Shown here: piece after piece, positions 1-10,769 of the stretch
Layout: each line of letters starts with the position of its first letter
Numbering within the stretch: position 1 is the first letter of the stretch
The notes under the pieces: model-generated
What the model saw: the letters and a program-made list of their open reading frames with translations, nothing else
What the model was told of the DNA's origin: nothing
The model's database searches: none
Translations under genes and position numbers: made by a program
Source: Ridgeia piscesae
Taxonomy: Eukaryota > Annelida > Polychaeta > Sabellida > Siboglinidae
Length of the DNA stretch: 64,000 nt
Reading direction: 5' to 3'
Assembly (NCBI GenBank): GCA_025642075.2
Contig: JAODUO010000148.1
Coordinates: 176,001 to 240,000 of the forward strand

Positions 1-284
1 AAACACTCCACTCCAGTGGAATTACAATATATCTTAACCTAGCAACTACACTGTGTGTAAAATCATTGTATCTAAAAGTAACTTTAACATCATTTTTCAT
101 AATAATACAGCCAAGGTTCATAATATTACACACATACAATTACAGATAATATCAAAATGTATGGTTGTGACATGGAGCTTTTAGTAGTATTGTAAGGAGT
201 CAGGTATTGTAAGGAGTCATTCACAGTGGCTCCCTGGTGGTGTCCTGTTTTTTGAGAGTCTGGCCATTTGTCTCTGTCACGTCT

Positions 285-310
285 TCACAAGCGGACAAAG
301 TCAACGCTTG
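285..310 (-). CDS. TNFR-like gene, last coding exon
   Basis: The acceptor is ttgttcccatacag|CA. It encodes SSVDFVRL and the TGA stop at 287-285. The C-terminal V-R-L could fit a class II PDZ-binding end, which is only a suggestion. The exon is short, so it is the least certain of the five. I saw no AATAAA on this strand before the window edge, so the 3' UTR may run off the window. Confidence 0.6.
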
Positions 311-824
311 CTGTATGGGAACAAATGATAACATCACATCAATCATGATGAACAAAACACTGATCAATGTTCACACACAGAACATCAGCAGAAAGGCAGA
401 AAACCCCTAAAATATTGGTTATTTTTTACCTGGTGTCTACATAAAGGGCTCAGGGGGGTAAAGGTTCCCATACACAGAAACAAAAAACTGCCCTAGCCTC
501 AGTATTGTCTCAATGGGAATGCAAAAGTTCTAAAGTTTATTAAAAAAAAAACATGATAAAACCAGACTAAGTCATGGTAAATAATGATAAATCATAGTAT
601 ATTACATTTTTAGTAAAATGTGGTATTCACTGTAATAAACCATAGTAACATGTTACATTCACCATGGAAAAAATGTACTGATGTGTTTACTGTAGTAAAA
701 CATAGTATTTACTATGGTGTAGTTTACTATAATATTTACTATATTTAACTACCATCAATTTATTATAGTAAGCCATAGTACATTTTAGCAGGGAATCCAC
801 ATGATTGATACATCAGCTGTAGGC

Positions 825-918
<94 letters not shown>

Positions 919-963
919 TCACTCACACACACACTCACACACTCACTCACTCTCTCCTCTCTC

Positions 964-998
<35 letters not shown>

Positions 999-1254
999 GT
1001 CTCTGTCTCTCTTTCTCTCTCTCTCTCTGTCTCTGTTTCTGTTTCTGTCTCTCTCCGTCTGTCTCTCTCCGTCTGTCTCTCTCCGTCTGTCTCTCTCCGT
1101 CTGTCTCTCTCCGTCTGTCTCTCTCGTCTGTCTCTCTCCGTCTGTCTCTCTGTCTCTCTCTGTCTCTCTCTGTCTCTCTCTCTCTCTCTCTGTCTCTCTC
1201 TCCCTCCTCCCTCCCTCCCTCCCTCCCTCCCTCCCTCCCTCTCCCTCCCTCCCT

Positions 1255-1305
<51 letters not shown>

Positions 1306-1550
1306 TTGTCTCTCTGTCTGTCTGTCTGTCTGTCTCTCTGTCTGTCTCGCTCTCTCTCGCTCTCTCTCTCTCTCTCTCGCTCTCGCTCTCTCTCCGCTCT
1401 CTCTCGCCTCTCTCGCTCTCGCTCTCGCTCTCTCTCTCTCTCTCGCTCTCTCTCTCGCTCTCTCTTCTTCTCGCTCTTCTCGCTCTCTTCGCTTCTTCTC
1501 TCCTCGCTTCTTCCCTCTTCGCTTCTCTCTCTCTCTCTCTGCTCTCTCTC

Positions 1551-1643
<93 letters not shown>

Positions 1644-2828
1644 ATGTGATATTTGAATAAACTCCATGAGTACCTTATCACTGTACGAGACCATACATTT
1701 TGATAATCTATATTATTATTATTAAATAATGACAGTGTAAACAACACTAAATACAACTGTTTGACAACTCACATGGTCTACGGTTTCCATTGGGAGTAAG
1801 CATCTTCGTTCCAGCTTCATCCTCCGATGGTACATTATTGCCAACTGCAAAACAAGAATATGGTATTTTACCATTTTCTAGTGACAGATTTCATCAAACA
1901 TATGCCCATTGCCATTACAATTTTAGTCATCATCATTGACAATTTATGTTTTGAAACTTTGAGTTAACTGGTCAGTCTCCCTTTCAACAGTGCTCACACA
2001 AACTACTAAGAGCTTGTATAAGAAGGTAAATTCAACCCCATTGGAACCACAGGTAAGGCCCAGATTCTAAGTTACATCAGGAATTGATCAACTCACAACC
2101 CATTTTCTACGAGTGTCCATATTCTACGACACAGAAAATGTACCTCATGGATTATGGATCTTGGGTCTATTTTCTATGGGGTTCATATTCTGAGACATAG
2201 AATATGGACCCCCATAGAAAATTTACCCATGTCAATTTTGTATGGGTGTCCATATGTTATAACACATAAAAAAGGACCCATATAGATTGTGGTCTATGGA
2301 CCCGAGGTTTATTTTCAATTGGGTCCATATTCTATGAGACATTAAAATGAGTATTCGCATTACTGCATCATTGGGTAACATGGTCATTGGGTAACCTTAC
2401 TCTGATTTGAAGTACTCATCTGAGCTGCAGTCTGTGTGTTATGTTGTTGTTTCCCGGTGAAGTCATGCAGCCGGGCCAGTGTCAATTATATGACACTACT
2501 GTATGTCTTGTGTAGTTTGTGTGTATGTTTACTATCATTAGCGATCAAATGTTGATGAAGACATTTAATATTATTATGGTTGTTTAAGAAAACTTAAAAC
2601 TAAGCAGTAGCTAATTTTCCAGAAACATGTCGTGGCTGTAAATAACTAAGTTGTCTGACAGACATCAAGTAGTAACAATACCACATGTCCAGTGGCAGCT
2701 CCAGTGGTTGTGGGCGTGCGAACAAGCAGATTTTTTTAAATTCTGCATGTTGTGTGCGTGTGTGTGTGTGGTGTGTGTGTGTTGTGTGGGTGTGTGTGTG
2801 TTGTGTGTGTGTGTGTGGTGTGGTGTGT

Positions 2829-2865
<37 letters not shown>

Positions 2866-2874
2866 TGTGGTGTG

Positions 2875-2918
<44 letters not shown>

Positions 2919-4477
2919 ATAATTACAATTACTTTACTATTGGACTCTAATGTGACAATTTCAATGTATTATAATACTTACATGATCTCGACTTGTATCG
3001 ATACAACAGAAGCATTACTCCAATACCAAGCAGAAAGCAGAAGATGGCTACAATTGAATAACCACCACATAACCACTGGTTCTTTGTCTCCAAGTCCAAG
3101 ATCACCTGCTTCAGATGCTGCATGTCTTCGTAGCCTGCACCAAAAATACACAGCAGTCAAATTTAAGATGTCTTGAAGTGTATTGTTTGTACGTGCTCAT
3201 TATTCATGAAATGTAACAACTAAGCCTTGTAATAACCATAATAACATGGGTAATACATTAACCATATGCATGGTTTATGAATAACTAACAACACCTGCAA
3301 GATTAATTAACAGTAACCATATGTGTGGTTATATATATCTGCTAAGTTTTCAGTTACAAATTCCAGGAGAAATTGAGGCTCACCAAAAGCCTCCAATGCA
3401 CTATTAATTACTACTACATGATCACTTATAACCCCTATATTGACTCCACCCCTTTAAGTTTCATAAAAAGTCTGGGAGATTTTCATCTTTTTAGGACGGG
3501 AGTTCCACAACCAATTCAGGAGACGCTCTGAAAATGTGGGAAGGTTTTATTCCCAGGTATAACCATAGACACGGATATTACTGCAGTCTACCAAGCAAAT
3601 ACCATGCAGAACGTTAACCATGGCGATATATTTATTTGTTCTTTAACGGTACCCCCTGTGTTGCACACTGTTGGTTATGCCTGGCTAAAATTAAATACAA
3701 ATTCTGTCTAAACTGGATGTACAGTGCACTCAATAAAAGTACTTACATGGGCATAGTCTACCACAGTCTTTTCCCACATTCCGACACACCTCAACACAGT
3801 CTGCACACAACCCTGTTACTGCAACAAAGAAACAATGAATTTTAAATGTATGATCTAGAAAGAATACACACTGTATATGCATGTATGCACAAAAAGTTCC
3901 AGTCCCAACATGGATGATGTCCCCCAAAAAGATAATGTTTAAAGTGTACAAATAATCAACAAAGAGTGTTAACATTAATGCTAATAACCACTTATGACAT
4001 ACAATGCAGATATATAAATAAAAAAATAAAAAAACATTACGGTATATTGTCAAGGATATAACAATTATGTGTGACTTGGGCCATAAAGTCCATGGCATAG
4101 GCACCATAGAGTAGTCAACAAACCAACATTCAATCTTACTATTCAACTTCTATACCCCACACATTTGATTAATGTACATAATTTAATGTGTCATAACAAA
4201 TCTGAGGTAAGACCAATGGCAATAGCCTACATAAATATGTATACCCAATCAATGATTACCCATTGGCACTGAGCAATGGCATTGCCATTTTTATTCTCTA
4301 TTTCTATTTATTTATTTTATTAGGCATACCTAACCACATGTACGGTTATAAACTCATGAATTATATTGAATATCATAATATAATGACATTACAATTGGCC
4401 TAAGTCTAAGAAAATGTCTTAGCCTAAAATTACGTGAACTTACATGGGTCTCTGTATTCACCACAGCCGCATGACAT
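285..4477 (-). CDS. BCMA/TACI-like TNF receptor superfamily protein, five-exon gene (whole span)
   Basis: The coding exons on the minus strand are 4477-4444, 3818-3747, 3134-2982, 1844-1773 and 310-285 (34+72+153+72+26 = 357 nt), giving 118 residues plus stop. All introns are GT-AG (GTAAGT or GTGAGT donors) and all are phase 1, as is usual for extracellular receptor modules. Residues 3-36 form a Cys-rich module. Cys16, 19, 23, 30 and 34 have spacing x2, x3, x6, x3, identical to a TACI CRD. The preceding E-Y-x-D-x-L-x3-C matches BCMA, including the D-x-L ligand-contact motif (Asp10, Leu12). Residues 37-57 are a hydrophilic helix-like stalk, about 59-79 a single membrane helix, and 80-118 a short tail with no death domain. 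There is no signal peptide, as in BCMA and TACI (type III topology). The family call rests on pattern recognition; ligand and signalling partners are unknown. Confidence 0.8.
311..1772 (-). other. Last intron of the TNFR-like gene
   Basis: It contains a degenerate AT-rich patch with repeated cat(a/g)gta-type words at about 570-790 and the long CA/CT microsatellite at 829-1643. No coding exon is seen. The long Ser/Leu and Arg/Glu open frames across it are microsatellite translations. Confidence 0.6.
829..1643. repeat. Compound (CA)n / (CT)n microsatellite
   Basis: It starts as (CA)n to about 950, then becomes an interrupted (CT)n tract with CTGT, CCGT, CCCT and CTCG variants. At about 815 bp it is very long for a microsatellite. 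It lies inside the last intron of the TNFR-like gene. Confidence 0.97.
1773..1844 (-). CDS. TNFR-like gene, coding exon 4 (cytoplasmic tail)
   Basis: The acceptor is cttgttttgcag|TT and the donor CCAT|GTGAGT; the exon is phase 1-1 and 72 nt. It encodes [24 protein letters not shown], an acidic then basic tail. A perfect TRAF-binding consensus is not seen; the SEDE stretch is only a near match. Confidence 0.7.
1845..2981 (-). other. Intron 3 of the TNFR-like gene, with degenerate local repeats
   Basis: Between about 2100 and 2345, words such as gtccatattctatgagacat and tagaatatggaccc recur in both orientations, so this is a small degenerate repeat patch. The (TG)n tract at 2751-2918 follows. 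No exon is supported. Confidence 0.5.
2751..2918. repeat. (TG)n microsatellite
   Basis: It is an interrupted TG dinucleotide tract with GTGG and TTGT interruptions, within an intron of the TNFR-like gene. Cys/Val and His/Thr frames here are artefacts. Confidence 0.95.
2982..3134 (-). CDS. TNFR-like gene, coding exon 3 (stalk and transmembrane helix)
   Basis: The acceptor is ttggtgcag|GC and the donor TCAT|GTAAGT. It encodes residues 36-86: a charged stalk ([20 protein letters not shown]), then a hydrophobic stretch of about 21 residues, then YRYKSRS as a positive stop-transfer sequence. The positive-inside rule puts the Cys-rich N-terminus outside the cell. Confidence 0.82.
3135..4443 (-). 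other. Introns 1 and 2 of the TNFR-like gene (exon 2 lies between them)
   Basis: Apart from exon 2 at 3747-3818, this AT-rich stretch shows no coding signal. Short near-palindromes of the type aaccacatgtacggttata occur at about 4332 and again at about 4638, with relatives near 3265 and 3313. They suggest a small dispersed hairpin repeat. Confidence 0.4.
3747..3818 (-). CDS. TNFR-like gene, coding exon 2 (Cys-rich core)
   Basis: The acceptor is tttgttgcag|TA and the donor CCAT|GTAAGT. It encodes residues 12-35, including Cys16, Cys19, Cys23, Cys30 and Cys34 (C-x2-C-x3-C-x6-C-x3-C). It is a symmetrical phase 1-1 exon of 72 nt. Confidence 0.82.
4444..4477 (-). CDS. TNFR-like gene, coding exon 1 (start codon)
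   Basis: The ATG lies at 4477-4475 and the exon encodes [11 protein letters not shown] plus one base of the next codon. The donor is CAT|GTAAGT (plus-strand acttac at 4438-4443). The exon holds the first two cysteines and the Asp of the D-x-L motif. The protein starts without a hydrophobic leader. This ATG was chosen because it opens the only frame that stays in phase with the four downstream exons. Confidence 0.75.
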
Positions 4478-4556
4478 CTTGTTTGGATCTGGCCGCTGTC
4501 AGTCGTAGTACTCAGAACTTTGAAGTAGTGAGCGTGACTAGCAACACGGGTAGGTC

Positions 4557-4570
4557 CATTATATATACCA
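4557..4570 (-). promoter_or_regulatory. Candidate TATA box of the TNFR-like gene
   Basis: Read on the minus strand this is tggtatatataatgg, a good TATA box about 80 nt upstream of the ATG at 4477. It predicts transcription starting near 4530 and a 5' UTR of about 50 nt. No other promoter element was identified, and the start is not proven. Confidence 0.4.
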
Positions 4571-4920
4571 GCTATGACAATGTAGACACGTGATCTGCTA
4601 ATGATATTCTCATGTAGGGATACCTATTTAAGGTTTTAACCACATGTACGGTTATAAACTTTTAGCATGGATTCTCGGTTAGCGTGCACCATTTATCGCC
4701 CTCTGACCCATTTTGTTCTGGGCCGCGTCGGGCGTATTTACCAAGCGTTACCATATAATATAACATGTTACTCGTCATGCCAAGATCGACTTGGCCGAGT
4801 CGACACCACGTGACCGTGTCGAGCCCGTGACTCATAACTCATAACTGTACACGTGGTTATGCCTACATGAGAATAACAATAGCAATGGTTTTACCAACCA
4901 GAACCATAGGCGGACGCACG

Positions 4921-5284
4921 TTGATTTCGCGTTTATTGTAAACAAGTTTTTGTATGTCGTCATCTCGGCCCAAGGGCACGTTGATTTCGCGTTTATTGTA
5001 AACAAGTTTTTGTATGTCGTCATCTCGGCCCAAGGGCATGTTGATTTCGCGTTTATTGTAAACAAGTTTTTGTATGTCGTCATCTCGGCCCAAGGGCACG
5101 TTGATTTCGCGTTTATTGTAAACGAGTTTTTGTATGTCGTCATCTCGGCCCAAGGGCACGTTGATTTCGCGTTTATTGTAAACAAGTTTTTGTATGTCGT
5201 CATCTCGGCCCAAGGGCACGTTGATTTCGCGTTTATTGTAAACGAGTTTTTGTATGTCGATCGTCATCTCGGCCCAAGGGCATG
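4921..5284. repeat. 60-bp tandem array, six copies
   Basis: Six nearly identical 60-bp units begin with ttgatttcgcgtttattgta and contain atctcggcccaagggcac. The last unit has a 4-bp insertion (gatc). The unit is a multiple of three, so frames stay open on both strands; I do not read this as a protein. Confidence 0.97.
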
Positions 5285-5381
5285 TTGATTTCGGCCCACC
5301 TATGCGTACTTCAACCGTCTGAAACCGTATTATATGCACACCGGTACCACTGTTATATGTTACATCTGGTCTGTGAAATAT

Positions 5382-5855
5382 AGCAAGTGTATCAGTGTCA
5401 GCAAGAGTAACAGGACCAGCAAGTGTAATAGGACCAGCAAGTGTATCAGTGTCAGCAAGTGTAACAGGACCAGCAAGTGTAACAGGACCAGCAAGTGTAA
5501 TAGGGCCAGCAAGTGTATCAGTGTCAGCAAGTGTAACAGGACCAGCAAGTGTAACAGGACCAGCAAGTGTATCAGTGTCAGCAAGTGTAACAGGACCAGC
5601 AAGTGTAACAGGACCAGCAAGTGTAATAGGGCCAGCAAGTGTATCAGTGTCAGCAAGTGTAACAGGACCAGCAAGTGTAACAGGACCAGCAAGTGTAATA
5701 GGGCCAGCAAGTGTATCAGTGTCAGCAAGTGTAACAGGACCAGCAAGTGTAACAGGACCAGCAAGTGTAACAGGACCAGCAATTAAGTGTAATAGGGCCA
5801 GCAAGTGTATCAGTGTCAGCAAGTGTAACAGGGCCAGTAAGTCTAACAGGGCAGC
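5382..5855. repeat. 18-bp tandem array with higher-order structure
   Basis: Three related 18-bp words (gtaacaggaccagcaagt, gtaatagggccagcaagt, gtatcagtgtcagcaagt) alternate in a partly regular order. This gives a higher-order period of several units. The in-frame peptide (VTGPAS, VIGPAS, VSVSAS) follows from the 18-bp period. Confidence 0.95.
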
Positions 5856-5861
5856 TAAGTG

Positions 5862-5862
<1 letters not shown>

Positions 5863-5928
<66 letters not shown>
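5863..5928. repeat. (TA)n microsatellite
   Basis: A pure TA tract directly follows the 18-bp array. Confidence 0.95.
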
Positions 5929-5932
<4 letters not shown>

Positions 5933-6079
5933 AGGGGCTATGTATATTGGAATCAAAACGCAACAGCGTAATATAAATATCAAGCGGTTTATTATGAATA
6001 AAAACAACAAATTGTAAATCACTCTTACACAATTAAGTAACGTATATAAACCCGGGTGGATCTACAGTCAATGAACATG

Positions 6080-7010
6080 TTGTACATTTAGGCGAAGCGT
6101 CCATTTATGCACGTGGTCCGTATAGGCGGCACGTGCTCGGAGGAGCTGGTGAGCAGAGCGGTCGGCGTTCTCGTATTCCTCCCAGAAGCTGAAGATGTTC
6201 TTCTGTAGGTTAACGAACGCCCACTTCTGGTGCCTCTTCAGTTTCCCGTCCGACACCAGCCGCACCTGGGCGGGGATCCAGGGCGACTCGTTGTGCAACA
6301 ATGCCATCAACATGTACAGATTCATTCCCGTACGACCCCTGGCGTTCAGACGTGTGTGTCACCCTTCCAGGTCTTTGTTGGTGCGCTCGGACTGGAAATA
6401 CACACTCCAGCATGTTGCACTCTCGATCCAGTGGCGGGCGACGTAGGCTAGTGTAGAAGCCACGGTTGTGAATATCACGGGAGCTGCTCTCCACGTAGAT
6501 TTCTCGAAATCGATTTGGCAGCATGGCCGACAGTTCCCAGAATATAGCAACATAATCCGTCTTGCGACGCGGCGACATGACGCACATGGCGAAAGGAATC
6601 TGCTTTGTACAGTCGTGTCGAACGAAGGCTTCACGGTGAACAGTTGATAGAATGGCTGTCGGACGACGTGACACGTCGCACCGACATACCACGTCTTCGC
6701 CTTCTCGAGCTGATCCAGTTGCAGGTCTGTGGCGAAAAGAAGGTGTCGTGCCCCGGCCATTGACGTTTATGTCCCGGCGAAGGAAGTTTTCGGGGATGTG
6801 TTCCGCTTTCAGTAGAAACGCCAGGTCTTGCGGGTGCTGCGGTCGATTGCGTCTCCGATGGTAGTTGGCGTTCGCAGCCATTCTCTCGAAGGCTGGCAGA
6901 GCTGGGCACGGCTGTGTACGCGCAACGAATTCCGCCACCAGATCTCCGACGATCTCCCCGCTGATCGAAATGGATGCTCGTCGGTCTGCAACTTAGCCTC
7001 GTGCGCAATA
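6080..7010 (-). pseudogene. MULE-domain transposase remnant, frameshifted
   Basis: Three overlapping minus-strand frames carry successive pieces of one protein. The N-terminal part is NRPQHPQDLAFLLKAEHIPE. The middle part holds QLDQLEKAKTWYV, VVRQPFYQLFTV and RRKTDYVAIF, which match the MULE transposase core of Mutator-like elements (the first catalytic-Asp region normally reads W-x-V-D-G-T-F). The C-terminal part is PAQVRLVSDGKLKRHQKWAF. At least two frame changes are needed, and the D-G-T-F stretch is altered (W-Y-V-G-A-T), so it is not active. Whether it was a transposon or a captured host copy cannot be said; no terminal inverted repeats were identified. Confidence 0.75.
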
Positions 7011-7869
7011 GTCGCGACAGTTTCGACACCAAGGAATTAAGTAATTTGGTAATCGTATAATAAAGCGCGAGTCTATTAACCTTGTTCACATGCATTCCAA
7101 AATATTATACTGTTGGATCACCAAATCGACACATATTGACGAAAAGACAATGCAGTTATCCCAACAAAATAAATTACACCACACATCTTTTCCATATTTG
7201 TTGCAAACACATAATGAATGTTCAATGATTGAACATGAAATACATGTTTTTTTCTTCTAGAAAGCATCGGGACTAGGCGTCAATAGAACGGCGTAATTAT
7301 GCATAGATATACAAAAGTGATTGTCTGTTTCGCATTAACTGGTTTGTTTAGATTTCGTAATGGCTGGATGTTTTATCTGTTGGTGGAAATGAAATAGTGA
7401 CCACCGTTTGATGTGGCTTGTAGGTGTACTTAGATAGCATTTTCTTGCATAATGATGTTACCCAAACCATCCGTTGTATTGTTTTATATTATATTTAGCA
7501 TTTACTCCGTGGATCCCTCACTGCCAATGATTTTTTAAATACAATTACAGCACATGAATACTACATGTAAAGCAAATAAACACCCATTACAATTTTATAG
7601 AAACAATTTTAACCATAAAAAGAAGCTAACAAGAAAGCTGAACAACTGGTGAAAATGTTGCAACCACTCAAAATTAATTAATGGGACATCTTTCAGTTAT
7701 TAAAGGCCAAACAAAACCTATGGTTAATGCAATAGTAGGGAACCTGTCAGGTGCGGCGTTGTACTCGTGTCAAACGTATAACTGGTGTCAAAAAAATAGG
7801 TCAAACAGGTCACCATTGTCGAGACAATCATCATCATCATGCTTTCGGTCGCGATGCGACAAAGACTGC

Positions 7870-8500
7870 TTCCATTCACTTGACTATTGCTCGCCATTTA
7901 TCTCTCTGCTGTGAGAGTGATGTCCATGAGTCGGTCTTTATGTCTCTCAGCTTCAGGTTTCTCTTGATGGTATCCTTGAACCGGAGACGAGGGCGCCCTC
8001 TCTTTCTGTGACCAGAAGACAGTTGAGAGTAGAGAATCTGCTTTGGTAGCCTGTCTGGTGACATCCTCATGAGGTGTCCAGTCCACCGGAGATTCAGAAG
8101 ATCTTCCATAGATGGCAGCCCTGTCCGTTCGAGTATGTCCTTGTTTGTCACTTTGTCCGTCCACGTTATCCTCCCTCATGATCGGACGCAGATGTCGCAT
8201 GCAGCTTTTTCACCTATCCAGGCCTCGGCTCCATATAGGAGGGTGGACAGCACGTTTGCACGGTATATCTTGCCTTTAACCCACATTGACACATATGATG
8301 GTTATTGCACAGTCTCTGGCGTAATCGGCCGAAAGATGCACTAGCCTTGGCCATCCTCCTCTGTATTTCATCGTCAATGCATCCATTATTTGATATAGTG
8401 CTTCCGAAGTAGGTGGATTCCAAAACAGAGTTCAGCTTGTTTCCATCAATCATGATATCCTCCTCTCGGGTTCTTGTAGAGTTGCGTTGGACAGACAATG
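7870..8500 (-). pseudogene. Non-LTR retrotransposon reverse-transcriptase C-terminal fragment
   Basis: Minus-strand frames encode FGSTISNNGCIDDEIQRRMA, then RANVLSTLLYGAEAW, then LRWTGHLMRMSPDRLPKQIL and HRKRGRPRLRFKD. These are the typical end of LINE-type ORF2 proteins (Y-G-A-E-x-W and R-W-x-G-H motifs). At least one frameshift and an in-frame stop separate them. It is a dead 5'-truncated copy; I do not assign a clade. Confidence 0.85.
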
Positions 8501-9122
8501 CACTACTTGATTGAATTAAGCCCCGCTATTGTCTGTGAACTTAGTTAACTGGAGGGATTAACGACCTGTTGTTTACCGTGCCGGGCACGCCACGCTGACG
8601 GGTTATGTGGGTCGGTTTGATGTCCGATTGTTTAGGCAATTTCAATGGAGGCGCGCAGGAGATAATGCAGTCATGTACACCTGATAACGTCACTAATAAC
8701 AACTAAAATAAAATGTCTCCAATTTGGCGAAGAGTTTTTATTTATTTTCGCCAACCTGCCGCAGTTTTCAAAATAAAAATTTACAAGCGAACCATCTTCT
8801 GCATGCTACAATAAACTAATCGGCGATTTAGTTCGTTAGTTTCGAATCGATTTACTTAGTCACTAACAATAAACGATTATTCCATAATACTGTATAGTTT
8901 TGTGACGCATACAAGGATATTATGTGTTTGAAAATAATTTCTCCATAAATTTAGCTAAAATCCGTATCAAAATGGAGTGCGGCCGTATCACTTTAAAATT
9001 CGCCAAAATCCGTATCGGAAACGGATAACCCGTATCATGTGGTAGGTCTGCATACATAATATTTATAGATAATGTAATACATTACCAGGGACTATTTAGG
9101 ACAACTAATTGTAACCCCAAAA

Positions 9123-9215
9123 ATGGTAGCTAAGAAAATAAGGGACATGAAGGATAATAAATCACCTGGAGTGGATGGGATTCCTCCCAAATTACTATTG
9201 GAAAATTATGTCGTT
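9123..9215 (+). pseudogene. Short LINE reverse-transcriptase fragment
   Basis: It encodes MVAKKIRDMKDNKSPGVDGI followed by PPKLLLE, the conserved block 1 of non-LTR reverse transcriptases (K-S-P-G-x-D-G-I). The similarity stops just before the TA-target element at 9251. The fragment is on the opposite strand to the larger LINE piece upstream. Confidence 0.75.
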
Positions 9216-9250
9216 TATCGTCTTAATGTGTGAAGAGACGCTCTGATATA

Positions 9251-10437
9251 GGGGAAACCCGGGTAAAACGGGATACTCGAATAATATGCGAAATCGCTGT
9301 ATGCAAAGAATGGTGCTGCCAAAAAGCGTATTTTCGCTTCCAACTAGCGCAGCGGCATCTGCTGACTACTATACAAACCAATTGGTATGCAATTCTTCAC
9401 GCGGATTGAAACAATCGATAGTAATCCTTAGCTTTGACCCCTTGCTAAATTGTTTGTTTGACGATCCACCTGAGTTTGCTAAGTAACAACTTATCATATT
9501 TCAACTTTGAATGTCGTGAGGATGTAGTATTAGTTTATAAGTGTTTCAGCGTATAATAGTTTTTCGTGAGAGTGAGCGATGATTAATTTATCACTGTTTG
9601 ATTAAACCATGCCTATTCCGGGCAAAATGGAATATACTAATGCGGGCAAAATGGGATCATCCCGTTTTGTCCATATATGATACCTGTTTAATGACCAACG
9701 GAAGTTTCAAATATGAAATATTATTTCTGTGAATAATGGTTAGATACCATAGGATATTTATGCATTTTGACTATTTTAGATGTGACCTTTGCTAAAGGTC
9801 CATAGGACACCGAACTGTTTAATGTTCACTGGTTTGCAACAGTTGTGCATGTTATGCCGTCTTGTTTTTTTGTATTTTTCATTTAAAAACATTAAAAATG
9901 CAATTTACTTTGACAATATGCCTGTTTCTGTAGATCGCTTAATTTAACTAGTAGCTCACTAATTTACATAAAGATGTGAGGTCTATGGGTTACATAATTA
10001 TACAGGAATAATAATCCGCCCAAGATACGGCAGTCAAATTCACAAAGAAATACGACATTTTGCTTATACGACCTTATCATATCGTACATCTTGGCTATAC
10101 CTATTGTAGTTTACTAGTTCTAATATATCAGTTACTTAAAATAACTATTCTGAATATGTAGGACCACGTCACATTAGCGAATGACACAACTAAATATGCA
10201 TCCCATATTTCCCGGATCAAAATCCCATTTTACCCGTATATGCGGGTAAAATGGGAATATTGCGGGTAAAATGGGATAGTCCGTATTAAAAAAAAGTTAT
10301 GTCAACAAAAACAATACCATGCGATGTTGTGTTTTGGTGTGTTTGGCCGATACACAACAAACTGTTAACCTAATGTGCAAAATGTGGGTGCGACGAACAT
10401 CGGAACGTTAACTCTCCCATATTGCCCGGGTTTCCCC
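9251..10437. mobile_element. 1.19-kb nonautonomous DNA transposon with TIRs and TA target duplication
   Basis: The left end reads ggggaaacccgggtaaaacg and the right end, reverse-complemented, ggggaaacccgggcaatatg. The element is flanked by TA on both sides (9249-9250 and 10438-10439), as for Tc1/mariner/pogo-type insertions. Sub-terminal words of the form gcgggtaaaatgggat recur inside, at about 9615-9672 and 10220-10285, in both orientations. No transposase frame is present. The flanks rejoined at the TA resemble a nearby sequence at about 10530-10575, which acts as a paralogous empty site. Confidence 0.8.
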
Positions 10438-10769
10438 TAACTGCCCCGCTGCTCTGTTTTTGCTTCGTTGAACAGATAATTCTGAAGCAAATTTTGTTGT
10501 TTGCCGTCTTCATGTGTGCAGAGTCGGCAGAAATGTGTGAAGAGACACTTTGAGATGACTGCCCCGTTGCTCTGTCATTTTTCGTTGAGTCGATAAGGTA
10601 GGGTTGGACAAGGCGCCCACCATAAGCAGGAACCACTGCATTTGTTTTAATAATGACCCAATCGAATATATTTTAAGTTGCTGACAATCTAAAATATATA
10701 TCATACTTTAAAAGTATTTTACACATATACACAAAACATAATTAAAAATTCCACTTTTTTAAATAGCTA

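Noticed and set aside
801..1756. Long Ser/Leu-rich and Arg/Glu-rich open frames on both strands
   Set aside because: They are translations of a CT/GA microsatellite inside an intron; no conserved sequence, and both strands are open for the same reason.
4921..5284. CRISPR-like array
   Set aside because: Whole 60-bp units are repeated with no unique spacers, and the genome is eukaryotic.
4863..6032. 389-codon minus-strand open frame
   Set aside because: It runs through the 60-bp and 18-bp arrays and a TA tract, and owes its length to repeat periods divisible by three.
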